A DNA stretch of 64,000 bases from Psychrobacter arcticus 273-4 (GTDB taxonomy: Bacteria > Pseudomonadota > Gammaproteobacteria > Pseudomonadales > Moraxellaceae), in assembly GCF_000012305.1 (NCBI RefSeq), contig NC_007204.1:2418001-2482000 (forward strand). The letters are read 5' to 3'. Below are positions 21,445 through 30,308 of this stretch, piece after piece. The position numbers were made by a program, and so were the translations under genes. The notes below the pieces were generated by a model. The model searched no databases and was not told the origin of the DNA. It saw only the letters and a list, made by a program, of their open reading frames with translations. Numbering within the stretch: position 1 is the stretch's first letter; each line of letters opens with the position of its first letter.

Positions 21445-22344
21445 CTAATGACTACCAATCAAGATTTGCTGACCCGGCTTGATTTTGGTCAGCTCAAGAT
21501 TTTGAATAAAGCGCCCTTCGACATCAGTAATGGTGATTTGCCAATCGTCTATGACCACGCTCTCACCTTCTAAATCTCCGACATGACCAAGGGTCTGCAT
21601 GACCAAGCCACCCATAGTATCAACGTCGGTATCATCAAAATGACAGCCAAGCTCATCGTTACAATCTTCAATCACAGTAGAGGCTTGGACACGCCAAGTA
21701 TTGGGCTTTTCAGGGTCAGCAACGATATTGTTAATATCACTGTCTGCATCAAAGTCATCATGCTCATCGACGATGTCACCGACGATCTCCTCAAGCAAAT
21801 CCTCCATCGTGACCACGCCACCAAAATTGCCAAATTCATCGACGACAATCGCCATATGGACTTGGGTACGCTGCAAGGAGCGCAGCAAGGTATCAGAGCG
21901 TGCACTTTCACTAATATAAAGTGGTTGGCGCACCAAATCTCTTAAGCGCTTGCTACTGATCTTATCTTCTTGATCGCGCACCATATGCACCAATAAAGGA
22001 ATCAAATCTTTTGCCAATAGGATACCGATGACCGCATCGTCATCTTGGCTATCAAAAACCGGATAGCGCGAGTGGGTGGTCTCAAGGATGATGTCCATCA
22101 CTTCAGCAAGGCTGGCGCTTTCATGTAGCCCAACCACCTGCGGGCGCGGAGTCATGATTTCACGCACTTGTGTTGCCGGCAGATCAAGCACGCCTTCTAA
22201 CATATCAACGGTGTCAGGTTCTAGGAATTGGCGCGAGTCTTGTACCAAACGTATCAGTTCATCTCGGGTTTCGGGGGCGGTCGATAGCCAGCGTTTTAAG
22301 CCGCGCATCGACCAACTACTCGGGCTTGGAGCATCTTCAGACAT
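21445..22344 (-). CDS. corC: CorC/HlyC-family CBS-domain protein
   Basis: A cytoplasmic 299-residue protein of the CorC (YbeX) type, associated with Mg2+/Co2+ efflux and in several bacteria with ribosome function. It begins with the family entry segment, and REIMTPRPQVVGL precedes the first CBS domain. Two CBS domains follow (about 70-190, with SRYPVFDSQDDDAVIGIL and HMAIVVDEFGNFGGVVTMEDLLEEIVGDI). A C-terminal CorC_HlyC domain ends the protein (about 215-297). No membrane segment is present, as expected for this subfamily. It is divergent from the Lnb-like gene, and 22345-22616 should hold both promoters. Confidence 0.9.
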   Translation of the reverse strand: MSEDAPSPSSWSMRGLKRWLSTAPETRDELIRLVQDSRQFLEPDTVDMLEGVLDLPATQVREIMTPRPQVVGLHESASLAEVMDIILETTHSRYPVFDSQDDDAVIGILLAKDLIPLLVHMVRDQEDKISSKRLRDLVRQPLYISESARSDTLLRSLQRTQVHMAIVVDEFGNFGGVVTMEDLLEEIVGDIVDEHDDFDADSDINNIVADPEKPNTWRVQASTVIEDCNDELGCHFDDTDVDTMGGLVMQTLGHVGDLEGESVVIDDWQITITDVEGRFIQNLELTKIKPGQQILIGSH

Positions 22345-22616
22345 GATGGTGTGAGTTAACCTCTTTAATTAATGGCAATTAGAATCATAAAAATGATAGA
22401 TGGGGATAAAAAGGCTAAATAAAACAGTCAGCTTATCACTAACAGCATATTAAAGCATAAATCATCCACCTTAATCAGATTTACTTTATCGCAAGGCTTG
22501 GCGATATTCAACGTCAAATTCACTCAAATTGTATTGTCAGTGTGCTGCAATTTTTGCTATGGTCAAAGCCTGTATCTTATTACATAAATGCTAAAACAAA
22601 GGCAAAAATAAATCTT

Positions 22617-23951
22617 ATGTCGCTACCTGCCTTTTTTTCTCGCCTTTTTTCGTCTCACTCAACTGGCCATCGTTCAGATAACGGCTTAGACACTCATCAG
22701 TTAAATAATGACAAGGCAAATAGAGCATTGACTAAACTATCAAATCGTAAGCCTCTAAAACCTAAGCCAACGAAACCCAAGTGGCGATATTATTTACTGC
22801 AATTTTTTATTACGCTAACGCTGATACTGTCAGCGGTTTGGTTGCTGATGGCAATCTGGTATCAATTTGGCGGGCACTCAGTTCTAACATGGCTCATAAC
22901 ACTTACTGTTATTGGGTTACTGGCAGCACTGCTTGCGATGCGCTTGTGGTCGAGCATGACTGAAAAACTGATCTGCAGGCTCGCTGGCTCAAGAAAAATT
23001 AATAGTAAAAAAATCTCTCTAAAAACTGTCTCTAAAATCCTTATAGCCACCTATACGGCACTTTGGCTAATCGGTCTTGGTTGGTTTTTCTCTATTGAAG
23101 CGCAACAAGAGCGCGACTGGATGCCAGAGGTAGCTGAAAGAGTTACTTATACCCGCGATGCAAGCAATCCTGATTTGATTACACTAACCAACGTACGCAA
23201 CTTTGATTGGCATACCGACACAGAAGCGACAGAGCGCTGGGAGACGCGCACGATTGATATGTCAAAGTTATCTGGCGTCGATATTACCAATTCGTATTGG
23301 ATGGGGCCACTGATTGCCCATACGCTAGTGAGCTTTCGTTTTGAAGAGGAGCGCCCGCTTGCCTTCTCATTTGAGATTCGTAAAGAGAATGGCGAATCGT
23401 TTTCGGCATTGGCAGGGTTTTTTAGACGTTTTGAATTGAGCTTGATTGCCGCAGAAGAGCGAGATATTATCTACACACGCAGTAACGCGCGCGGCGAGCA
23501 GGTGTATCTGTTTCCCATTAGCAATTTACAGCAGCATGAAGTTAGAGCATTGTTTGAGTCATATTTGACTGCTGCTGATGAGCTAAATGCCAAGCCTGCT
23601 TGGTACAATACCTTGACCAGCAACTGTACCAATATTATCTTTTATATGGCGCGTCTCGTCAGCGATGATCGTCTGCCATGGGACTACCGGATTTGGGTCT
23701 CTGGTTGGTTGCCCAATTATCTTCATGATGCCGGTATGTTAGACACCAATCCAGACAAGAGCGGACAGCCTTGGTCGATGGATACCTGGTATGAGCGCAC
23801 CCATATCAACCCAAAGGTTAATGGGTTTGATCCTAAATTTCCGAAAGATAACCCTGTTGCCGATAACGACAACGCCATTCATAACAGCGATTTTTCGATG
23901 CAGATTCGCCAAGGCATTCCTATTCCGCCGCTTGACGATGCTAAAAAATAG
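22617..23951 (+). CDS. Membrane protein with DUF4105 (Lnb N-terminal-type) domain
   Basis: From the ATG at 22617 the protein has 444 residues. An in-frame GTG at 22542 would add 25. A basic, Ser-rich N terminus is followed by three hydrophobic segments (roughly LLQFFITLTLILSAVWLLMA, WLITLTVIGLLAALLAM and ILIATYTALWLIGLGWFF). Next is a long extracytoplasmic domain of the DUF4105 family, with conserved pieces HTLVSFRFEEE, AFSFEIRKENGE, YLFPISNLQQHEVRALFESY and YNTLTSNCTNIIFY, whose Cys is a likely active residue. I recall that this Pfam family is now named after Lnb, a lipoprotein N-acyltransferase of Bacteroides. Proximity to lnt makes a role in lipoprotein or envelope maturation attractive but unproven. 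Confidence 0.75.
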   Translation: MSLPAFFSRLFSSHSTGHRSDNGLDTHQLNNDKANRALTKLSNRKPLKPKPTKPKWRYYLLQFFITLTLILSAVWLLMAIWYQFGGHSVLTWLITLTVIGLLAALLAMRLWSSMTEKLICRLAGSRKINSKKISLKTVSKILIATYTALWLIGLGWFFSIEAQQERDWMPEVAERVTYTRDASNPDLITLTNVRNFDWHTDTEATERWETRTIDMSKLSGVDITNSYWMGPLIAHTLVSFRFEEERPLAFSFEIRKENGESFSALAGFFRRFELSLIAAEERDIIYTRSNARGEQVYLFPISNLQQHEVRALFESYLTAADELNAKPAWYNTLTSNCTNIIFYMARLVSDDRLPWDYRIWVSGWLPNYLHDAGMLDTNPDKSGQPWSMDTWYERTHINPKVNGFDPKFPKDNPVADNDNAIHNSDFSMQIRQGIPIPPLDDAKK

Positions 23952-23983
23952 GCGCTAACCCTATTAAACAATTAATTATTGAG

Positions 23984-24547
23984 CTAAGGCTTCACCCAAT
24001 TGACCACTCGCGTTTCCATCTCTTCATCATCCATACCGATTTCAGTCACGCAGCGTCCCGCCACACCCACATTGGCGGCGCGCATTTTTTTCTGGGTTGC
24101 CAGCACATCTTCAGTCAATAATAAATGCCAACTTGGTAGGTTTTGCCCTTTATATAAACGCTTATAGGCACAGTGCGACGGTAGCCACATCATATTTGGT
24201 AGATTTTCAATCGTCAGCTGAATACAATCTGGCACATGCTCTTGGCGTGTCGCATAATGCGTACAATAGCCGGTCGCACAGTCCATTAGCTGGCAAGTCA
24301 CATCGGTATATTCCACCAAATCTTCATCAACATTGCCCTGCTCGTCCTCATCGATATATTTAATCAAGCAGCAACTGCCGCAGCCATCGCACAGTGCTTC
24401 CCATTCGCTAAGGTTTAATTCTGCTAGCGTAAAGCGTGACCAAAATTGCGGGCGCAGTGATTCAGTCGAGCCACCTTCAAATAATAAAGGCGTGTCCGTA
24501 TCGGCATTTAAGCTGGATTTATCGTTATTTAACAAATTTAGGGTCAT
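23984..24547 (-). CDS. ycgN: YcgN-family cysteine cluster protein
   Basis: A 187-residue protein of the YcgN (UPF0260) family, which carries a cysteine cluster probably binding zinc or iron. Visible cysteine pattern: WEALCDGCGSCCLIKYID, CQLMDCATGYCTHY and PDCIQL, followed by LPSHCAYKRLYKG and the C-terminal AGRCVTEIGM. The first 30 residues are a variable extension. It is convergent with the Lnb-like gene, 32 bp apart. The molecular function of the family is unknown. Confidence 0.88.
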   Translation of the reverse strand: MTLNLLNNDKSSLNADTDTPLLFEGGSTESLRPQFWSRFTLAELNLSEWEALCDGCGSCCLIKYIDEDEQGNVDEDLVEYTDVTCQLMDCATGYCTHYATRQEHVPDCIQLTIENLPNMMWLPSHCAYKRLYKGQNLPSWHLLLTEDVLATQKKMRAANVGVAGRCVTEIGMDDEEMETRVVNWVKP

Positions 24548-24707
24548 AAAACTGCCGTATCATTTTGACAAAGAGCGTTACAGTATTATAGCTGTTTTTG
24601 ACTAGGTTGGGCGTTATGGTAGTCAAGGTCAGCAAATTGATCAATCAAAAAATACGGATATCCGATACTCATCACATAAATTTCATTACCTAAAAAAGGA
24701 CAATACT

Positions 24708-25445
24708 ATGTCAATTAAGACGTTTGAATTAATCAGTACTACAGAAAATGGTATTCAATTGATCAGCTATGTCGCGCTGCCAGAAGCGGCGTCCGATGAC
24801 AATCCCGTAGCCGGTATTTTGGTCGCACCAGAATGGTGGGGCGTGGTCGAGCATCCAAAGAACGTCACTGAACGCTTAGCAAAAGCAGGCTACGCTGCGG
24901 TCGCTATGGATGTATACGGTGAAGGCAAGCTAACTTCAGATGCCGCACAAGCAAATATGTGGATGGAACAAGTGTTAGCCGATCAAGACATGCTCATGGC
25001 ACGCTGCCGTTTGATTCTTAATGACTTTAGCGATCAGCTAGCCGTTGATAGCGATAACTTGGGTGCGATTGGCTATTGCTTTGGTGGCAAAATCGTCCTT
25101 GATATGGCGCGAGAAGGTATGCCCTTAAAAGCAGTGGCTACCTTCCACGGCAACCCATCACCTAAGCAGCCTGCCGATAAGCAGTTCAGCGCTAAAGTAT
25201 TGGTCGCTCATGGTCGCGATGATTCTATGGTATCGATGGACGCCATAGAAGGTCTCAAAGCAGAATTGGACGGCGCAGATATTGATTACACCATTGATGT
25301 TTATGATGGCGCTAAGCACGGATTTACCAATCCAAATGCTGACGAGCGCGCTGCCAAAAATGGCGTAGACTTGGGCTATAACGAAACGGCTGCTAAACAG
25401 AGCTGGGACAATATGTTGGAGTTTATGAAAGATAATTTGGCGTAA
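24708..25445 (+). CDS. Dienelactone hydrolase family protein
   Basis: An alpha/beta hydrolase of 245 residues. The nucleophile is Cys124 in GYCFGGK, as in dienelactone hydrolases. The acid is in AHGRDDSM and the histidine in AKHGFTNP near the C terminus. There is no signal peptide, so it is cytoplasmic. No aromatic-degradation genes are nearby, so the substrate is unlikely to be a chloroaromatic intermediate and remains unknown. A ribosome site AAAAGGACAATACT precedes the ATG, and a strong terminator follows. Confidence 0.88.
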   Translation: MSIKTFELISTTENGIQLISYVALPEAASDDNPVAGILVAPEWWGVVEHPKNVTERLAKAGYAAVAMDVYGEGKLTSDAAQANMWMEQVLADQDMLMARCRLILNDFSDQLAVDSDNLGAIGYCFGGKIVLDMAREGMPLKAVATFHGNPSPKQPADKQFSAKVLVAHGRDDSMVSMDAIEGLKAELDGADIDYTIDVYDGAKHGFTNPNADERAAKNGVDLGYNETAAKQSWDNMLEFMKDNLA

Positions 25446-25562
25446 TAGCTTTTTATCATCGTTTGGCATTAAATTATATTTATAGAATATTTAAGCGCTT
25501 TAACTCTCGTTTAATAAGCTGATATATGGCGTGTTAGGCGCGTCACTCTTGTGCTTATAATC

Positions 25563-25623
25563 AAATAGCGTCATTATCACTCAATGGACAGACAGATTGA
25601 GTGGGAATGACGCTATATTTTTT
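25563..25623 (+). terminator. Rho-independent terminator after the DLH gene
   Basis: Two-part stem: ATAGCGTCATT / AATGACGCTAT outside, ACTCAAT / ATTGAGT inside, followed by ATTTTTT. Confidence 0.85.
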
Positions 25624-25674
25624 GATTCATGGCTTTGATTCCTTGCAAATATAGACAGTATATAGCTTTAGCTC

Positions 25675-25917
25675 ATGCACCAGCATGAATTTTGTCCATT
25701 ACACCAGATTCGACAATACTATTGGGGATTGACTGAAACCTTAACAGCAACGATTGATAATCAACGCTGGGCATTGGTGTTACTCGTCGCGCTACATGTA
25801 CTGCTGTATTTATTCGTCGTGATTCACTATGCGCAGCAAATCATTGCTTATAACGATACTATTTCTTATAACGATAATGACACCACTACCGTTACTGCTA
25901 TAGTAGATTCACTGTAA
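25675..25917 (+). CDS. Possible small membrane protein ending inside a repeat
   Basis: An 80-codon frame with one membrane helix at about residues 33-54 (LVLLVALHVLLYLFVVIHYA), preceded by a polar segment and followed by an Asn/Thr-rich tail (TISYNDNDTTT). There is no ribosome site before the ATG and no recognisable family. The last codons and the TAA stop fall inside the diverged repeat copy B, so an original C terminus may be lost. It may be a chance frame or a decayed gene. Confidence 0.3.
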   Translation: MHQHEFCPLHQIRQYYWGLTETLTATIDNQRWALVLLVALHVLLYLFVVIHYAQQIIAYNDTISYNDNDTTTVTAIVDSL

Positions 25918-26037
25918 AACCGATACAGTGCGACTGCGATGAATTTTTCGTAGCCTCCGTGATAGCAGCAAGCAAGAGACGTTTATAGCAGTCGCACCTC
26001 TTTAATAACGTATCGATATTACTTTTCACCGACTATA
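25899..26037 (+). repeat. Diverged relative of the 138-bp repeat, copy B
   Basis: 139 bp with the same termini (TATAG at the left, CGACTATA at the right). It shares the right-end segment TATCGATATTACTTTTCACC and the loop segment AGCAAGCAAGA. The stem arms are quite different (GTGCGACTGC / GCAGTCGCAC) but still complementary. It supplies stop codons to frames on both strands. Confidence 0.75.
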
Positions 26038-26144
26038 GTGCTAAGATTTTCGTGCCCATGACATTGTGCTGGGTCATTTTTACCAATTTCACCTATGATG
26101 GCGTGATTTGGCACCTTTACCGCCAGCGCGCGCTGAGACTGCAA
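26019..26144 (-). other. Possible small reading frame with extended -10 promoter
   Basis: A minus-strand frame of 41 codons from TTG (26144) shows coding-like composition (QSQRALAVKVPNHAIIGEIG then KNDPAQCHGHENLS). It ends in repeat B, which contributes IVGEK and a TAA. An extended -10 TGCTATAAT lies upstream (26184-26192). No proper ribosome site is seen. It could be a short transcript, a gene remnant or chance. Confidence 0.2.
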
Positions 26145-26302
26145 AACAGGTCGAATAATAATCTCTCATTAGAACGAATGGAAATTATAGCATGAGCACT
26201 TTTTAGCATCATTACTTTGCTTATGTAGTAAACTGAACACCATGAAAAGTGAATGACGATCGTCTTACTTTGAGCATTTTTTATAAAAGGTTATGAAAGC
26301 AG

Positions 26303-27259
26303 ATGGATAAGAGAGTAAGTATTCAGTGGTTCCCTGGGCATATGAACAAAGCCCGCAATGAAATTAAAGAAATCATGCCGCAGATGGATGTGGTTATCGA
26401 AGTGATTGATGCGCGTATTCCTTATAGCAGCGAAAACCCAATGGTCGCAGCGTTGCGTGGCGAAAAACCTGTCATCAAAATCCTTAACAAAGCTGACCTT
26501 GCGGATCCTGAATTGACCCAAGCGTGGATGGACTATCTTGAGCAGCAAAACGGTGTTAAAGCCATTGCTTGTGATACTGATAAAGCCAATGATGTCAAAC
26601 GTATCATCGCAATCTGTAAACAACTCGTCCCCAATAAAGTCGGAACCGGTCGCCAAATCAAAGCCATGATTATGGGAATTCCAAACGTCGGTAAATCGAC
26701 TTTGATTAATACTTTGGCTGGACGCGCCGTGGCAAGAACTGGCGACGAACCAGCGGTCACCAAGTCACAGCAGCTTATCAAGCTTGACGATGACATCATG
26801 CTCTATGATACGCCCGGTATGCTGTGGCCAAAAGTTGAAAACGAAAATTCTGGCTATCGCTTGGCAGCGACAGGCGGCATTCGCGACACGGCGTTTGACT
26901 TTGCAGATGTTGCCAGTTATACCGCTGAGTATTTGTTAACCGCCTATCCTGAGCTACTAAAAACTCGCTATAAAATTGAAGAACTGCCTAAGACCGATTG
27001 GGAGTTTTTTGAAATAGCTGGTCGCAATCGCGGCTGCGTACGCGCGGGCAATAAAGTCGATACCTACCGGATGTCAGAAATCCTAGTCAATGAGCTGCGT
27101 AGCGGTAAGATTGGACGTATCACTTTAGAGAAGCCTGCTATGACTGAGGCTGAAGAAGTCATCGTCGCTGAGCAACGTATCGCGTCAGAAGAAAAAAGAA
27201 TCGCTAAAGAAGAAGAGAAACGCTTGCGTCGCTTGAAAACGCGGAAGAATCGGAAGTAA
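26303..27259 (+). CDS. rbgA: Ribosome biogenesis GTPase RbgA/YlqF
   Basis: A circularly permuted GTPase that assists late assembly of the large ribosomal subunit. Its 318 residues begin with the family marker IQWFPGHMNKA. The G motifs are in permuted order: G4 NKAD at 62-65, G1 GIPNVGKS at 125-132 and G3 DTPG at 169-172. The end of the GTPase region is followed by a helical domain, and the C terminus is a strongly basic coil (EEKRLRRLKTRKNRK) likely to touch rRNA. The IS256 element inserted just downstream leaves the gene intact. Confidence 0.92.
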   Translation: MDKRVSIQWFPGHMNKARNEIKEIMPQMDVVIEVIDARIPYSSENPMVAALRGEKPVIKILNKADLADPELTQAWMDYLEQQNGVKAIACDTDKANDVKRIIAICKQLVPNKVGTGRQIKAMIMGIPNVGKSTLINTLAGRAVARTGDEPAVTKSQQLIKLDDDIMLYDTPGMLWPKVENENSGYRLAATGGIRDTAFDFADVASYTAEYLLTAYPELLKTRYKIEELPKTDWEFFEIAGRNRGCVRAGNKVDTYRMSEILVNELRSGKIGRITLEKPAMTEAEEVIVAEQRIASEEKRIAKEEEKRLRRLKTRKNRK

Positions 27260-27294
27260 ATGCTCACTAACATAGCTCGTAGGGTGCGCCTAGC

Positions 27295-28600
27295 GCGAGC
27301 CTTTCCCAAACTCTGTGTAACTGCTTATAATCCACCAACCGGAGAATAAGCAATGACTACTCAATCTGACATTAAAAAACTGGCCGAGCAAATGGCTAGT
27401 AGCATGAACAGCTTCGATGACATCAAAGACTTCCAAAAGCAGCTCATGCAATCCTTTATCGATACTGCCTTAGAAGCTGAGATGGAAGATCATCTAGGCT
27501 ATCCTAAGCATGAGAAGGCAGACAAGCCTAATAAGCGTAATGGGCACACTAAAAAGACAGTCCGTAGCGACACAGGCGATCTTGAGATCTCCACCCCAAG
27601 AGACCGTGACAGCAGCTTTGAACCTGCATTAGTGCGTAAGCATCAAACCCGTGTCAGTGGACTTGATGACAAAATCATATTCTTTTATGCCAAAGGTCAA
27701 ACGACGACTGAGATCGTTGATACCATCAAAGAGCTCTACGACGTAGATATCTCAAGTAGCTTGGTTTCAAGAGTCACCGACAATATATTAGATGACATCA
27801 CCGCTTGGCAAAACCGTCCATTGAGTAGTGTTTATCCTATCGTCTATTTGGACTGCATTGTCGTTAAGGTACGTCAAGACAAGCAGATCATCAACAAAGC
27901 CATTTATTTAGCCTTAGGCGTTAACCTTAACGGTAAAAAAGAGCTGCTTGGTATGTGGCTATCAGAGAACGAGGGCGCTAAGTTCTGGCTAGGCGTACTC
28001 ACTGAACTACAAAACCGCGGGGTTCAAGATATCTTGATCGCCTGTGTTGATGGTTTAAAGGGTTTCCCTGATGCCATTAACACCGTCTACCCTAAAGCTC
28101 AGGTTCAGCTGTGTATCGTGCATATGGTGCGGTATTCAATGAAGTTTGTGCCGTGGATAGATAAAAAGAATGTGGCGGCTGATCTAAAAGCCATCTATGG
28201 CGCTGATACCATAGAGCTTGCACAAGCCAACCTTGAGCACTTTGATGAGACTTGGGGCAAGAATTACCCACATGTGGTCAAGTCTTGGCGCAATAACTGG
28301 GAGGGCTTAACGGTGTTCTTTAATTATCCTAAAGACATCAGAAAAGCGATTTATACCACTAATGCTATTGAGTCTTTAAACAGTGTTATCCGTACGGCGG
28401 TGAATAAGCGTAAGGTATTCCCATCAGATCAGGCAGCATTCAAGGTGGTGTACTTAGCAACCCAGCAGGCATCCAAAAAGTGGTCGATGCCCATTCGTAA
28501 CTGGACGTCTGCTTTAAATCGCTTTATGATTATGTTTGATGACCGTATTAGTAAGCATTTAATCTAAACGGCAGTTACACAGAATCTGGGATGGTCTCGC
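27295..28600 (+). mobile_element. IS256-family insertion sequence
   Basis: A complete-looking element of about 1.3 kb with a single transposase gene between imperfect 30-bp terminal inverted repeats (27295-27324 and 28571-28600, sharing TCTGTGTAACTGC at the inner side and GCGAG at the outer side). Outside these, GGTGCGC and TAGC blocks are also inverted (27283-27294 and 28601-28610), so the ends may lie further out. I see no clear 8-9 bp target duplication on either choice. Confidence 0.85.
27353..28567 (+). CDS. IS256-family transposase
   Basis: A DDE transposase of 404 residues, the normal length for IS256. The catalytic triad is visible as Asp167 (YLDCIVVKVR), Asp233 (ACVDGLKGFPDAI) and Glu340 (TTNAIESLNSVIR). 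The N-terminal region carries the family LGY motif and KRNGHTKKTV. The frame is intact, so the element may be active. GGAG lies 7 nt before the ATG. It sits between rbgA and mutY, both apparently undamaged. Confidence 0.95.
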   Translation: MTTQSDIKKLAEQMASSMNSFDDIKDFQKQLMQSFIDTALEAEMEDHLGYPKHEKADKPNKRNGHTKKTVRSDTGDLEISTPRDRDSSFEPALVRKHQTRVSGLDDKIIFFYAKGQTTTEIVDTIKELYDVDISSSLVSRVTDNILDDITAWQNRPLSSVYPIVYLDCIVVKVRQDKQIINKAIYLALGVNLNGKKELLGMWLSENEGAKFWLGVLTELQNRGVQDILIACVDGLKGFPDAINTVYPKAQVQLCIVHMVRYSMKFVPWIDKKNVAADLKAIYGADTIELAQANLEHFDETWGKNYPHVVKSWRNNWEGLTVFFNYPKDIRKAIYTTNAIESLNSVIRTAVNKRKVFPSDQAAFKVVYLATQQASKKWSMPIRNWTSALNRFMIMFDDRISKHLI

Positions 28601-28813
28601 TAGCGCACCTGTTTGATCTTTATTATTTATCTTCAACTTATCTTAAAATGCTCACAAACTTTACTTGGCAAATAATACAGTCAATTGTCATTTTATCCAA
28701 TGATGCTCACAACTAAGCTCATCTACTGTTGTCTTGTATCAATCGTATTACACCCCATAAATAACCTTAATCCCAAACCTTATATATCCCTGTTCAATTT
28801 ACAAGGAATACTC

Positions 28814-30061
28814 TTGCCTACTCAATTTTCTCACTCATTAACTTCTTTAGACGCATTCGCCCCACGACTCCTTGCTTGGTTTGAAATCAACGGTCGTCAT
28901 GATTTACCTTGGCAACAACACCAAACTGATACGCCCAATCCATATATCGTTTGGTTATCAGAAGTTATGCTCCAGCAAACACAGGTAACCACTGTACTGC
29001 CCTATTTTGCACGCTTTATGGCATCGTTTCCGACGGTGCAGGATTTGGCAGCAGCAGAATGGGATACCGTGGCAGAGCATTGGGCAGGGCTTGGTTACTA
29101 TGCGCGTGCACGTAATTTGCATAAGGGTGCTAAACAGTTGGTTGAAGTCATCGATGAGACTGGTGAATACCCAACGACACTAGCAGGTTGGGAAGCGATA
29201 TCAGGTGTTGGTCCTTCGACCGCTGGGGCAATTATGGCGATGGGCTTGCATCGTTATGGCGTGATTTGTGATGGCAACGTCAAACGGGTACTGACACGCT
29301 GGGCAGCAATTGATGGCGACATCACTAAGTCCGCTACGACCAAAGAGCTGTGGGCATTGGCAGAGCGTCTAACACCTAAAGAGAATTCAGGATTATTCGC
29401 CCAAGCGATGATGGATATGGGTGCAACCTTATGCACGCGTAGCAAGCCTGCTTGTCTATTATGCCCACTACAAGATGATTGCTTGGCTCATGCTCAAGGT
29501 CGTGAGACGGACTATCCAGTGAAAGCTAAAAAACAGCCTAAACCGAGTAAATTTAGCAATGCACTGCTTATTGAAAACGAAAATGGTGAGATACTGTGGC
29601 TACAGCGTCCTGACAATGGCATTTGGGGTGGACTGTGGAGTTTGCCGCTAGCATTTATAGAAAAAATTAGCGGAAAAGTTGCCGTGAAGGATGCTGACAA
29701 GAATAAAAATAAGGAACTAATTGCAGCGAATGATAATCAGCTTTTAGAAGTGGCTAGTAATGAGAAAGTATACGAGACAGAATTTACCACTGCTGAGCAA
29801 ATTATTAATGAGTGGATAAATAAGAATGAATTGGTCGCAAAATCGGTCAACGACACATTACTGGATGATTCGCCTATTAAACATTCATTGACCCATTTTC
29901 ATTGGTATTTGACACCACAAACAGTCAATTTAAATACTAAGCAAGCGCAAGAAATAACCGAAGCATTGCAAGCTGGCGAAATTAATATTAATTGGTTAAA
30001 TGCGGATGATGCACAAGCAACGCTAGGATTACCAAAAGCGATGGTTAAGATTTTAGAATAA
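28814..30061 (+). CDS. mutY: Adenine DNA glycosylase MutY (TTG start)
   Basis: Removes adenine mispaired with 8-oxoguanine in base excision repair. I place the start at TTG 28814 because AAGGA lies 7 nt upstream and the next residues match the family N terminus. The open frame upstream to 28685 encodes nothing MutY-like. Glu50 (WLSEVMLQQTQV) and Asp153 (CDGNVKRVL) are the catalytic residues, with the helix-hairpin-helix SGVGPSTAGAI between them. A 4Fe-4S site is formed by Cys207, 214, 217 and 223. A C-terminal Nudix-like 8-oxoG recognition domain follows, with a Lys/Asn-rich insertion near residues 290-340. Confidence 0.93.
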   Translation: MPTQFSHSLTSLDAFAPRLLAWFEINGRHDLPWQQHQTDTPNPYIVWLSEVMLQQTQVTTVLPYFARFMASFPTVQDLAAAEWDTVAEHWAGLGYYARARNLHKGAKQLVEVIDETGEYPTTLAGWEAISGVGPSTAGAIMAMGLHRYGVICDGNVKRVLTRWAAIDGDITKSATTKELWALAERLTPKENSGLFAQAMMDMGATLCTRSKPACLLCPLQDDCLAHAQGRETDYPVKAKKQPKPSKFSNALLIENENGEILWLQRPDNGIWGGLWSLPLAFIEKISGKVAVKDADKNKNKELIAANDNQLLEVASNEKVYETEFTTAEQIINEWINKNELVAKSVNDTLLDDSPIKHSLTHFHWYLTPQTVNLNTKQAQEITEALQAGEININWLNADDAQATLGLPKAMVKILE

Positions 30062-30078
30062 TAAATGTCCCATTTATA

Positions 30079-30216
30079 TATAGTTGAAATACTTTAAAGT
30101 CGCTACCGTATTGCTGGTGTAAATTTTTTGCAGCCTCTGTCTGCGTAGGCACAGCAAGCAAGAAAAATTTGCACCAGCAGTACCTGTTGTATCGATATTA
30201 CTTTTCACCGACTATA
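30079..30216 (+). repeat. 138-bp interspersed repeat, copy C
   Basis: Full-length copy beginning 18 bp after the mutY stop. Left arm GTATTGCTGG, right arm CCAGCAGTAC. The 21-nt arms span element positions 30-50 and 85-105. Confidence 0.93.
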
Positions 30217-30248
30217 AACTAATTTCCTAAAAGCACTTCATAAGCCAT

Positions 30249-30288
30249 AAAAAAAGCGACTCAGCATAATCCTAAGTCGCTTTTTTTT
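30249..30288. terminator. Bidirectional terminator between mutY and tesB
   Basis: A 13-bp stem (AAAAAAAGCGACT / AGTCGCTTTTTTT) with T-runs on both strands lies between convergent genes. Confidence 0.85.
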
Positions 30289-30308
30289 GTTTATAGAAAG
30301 ATAAAAAC

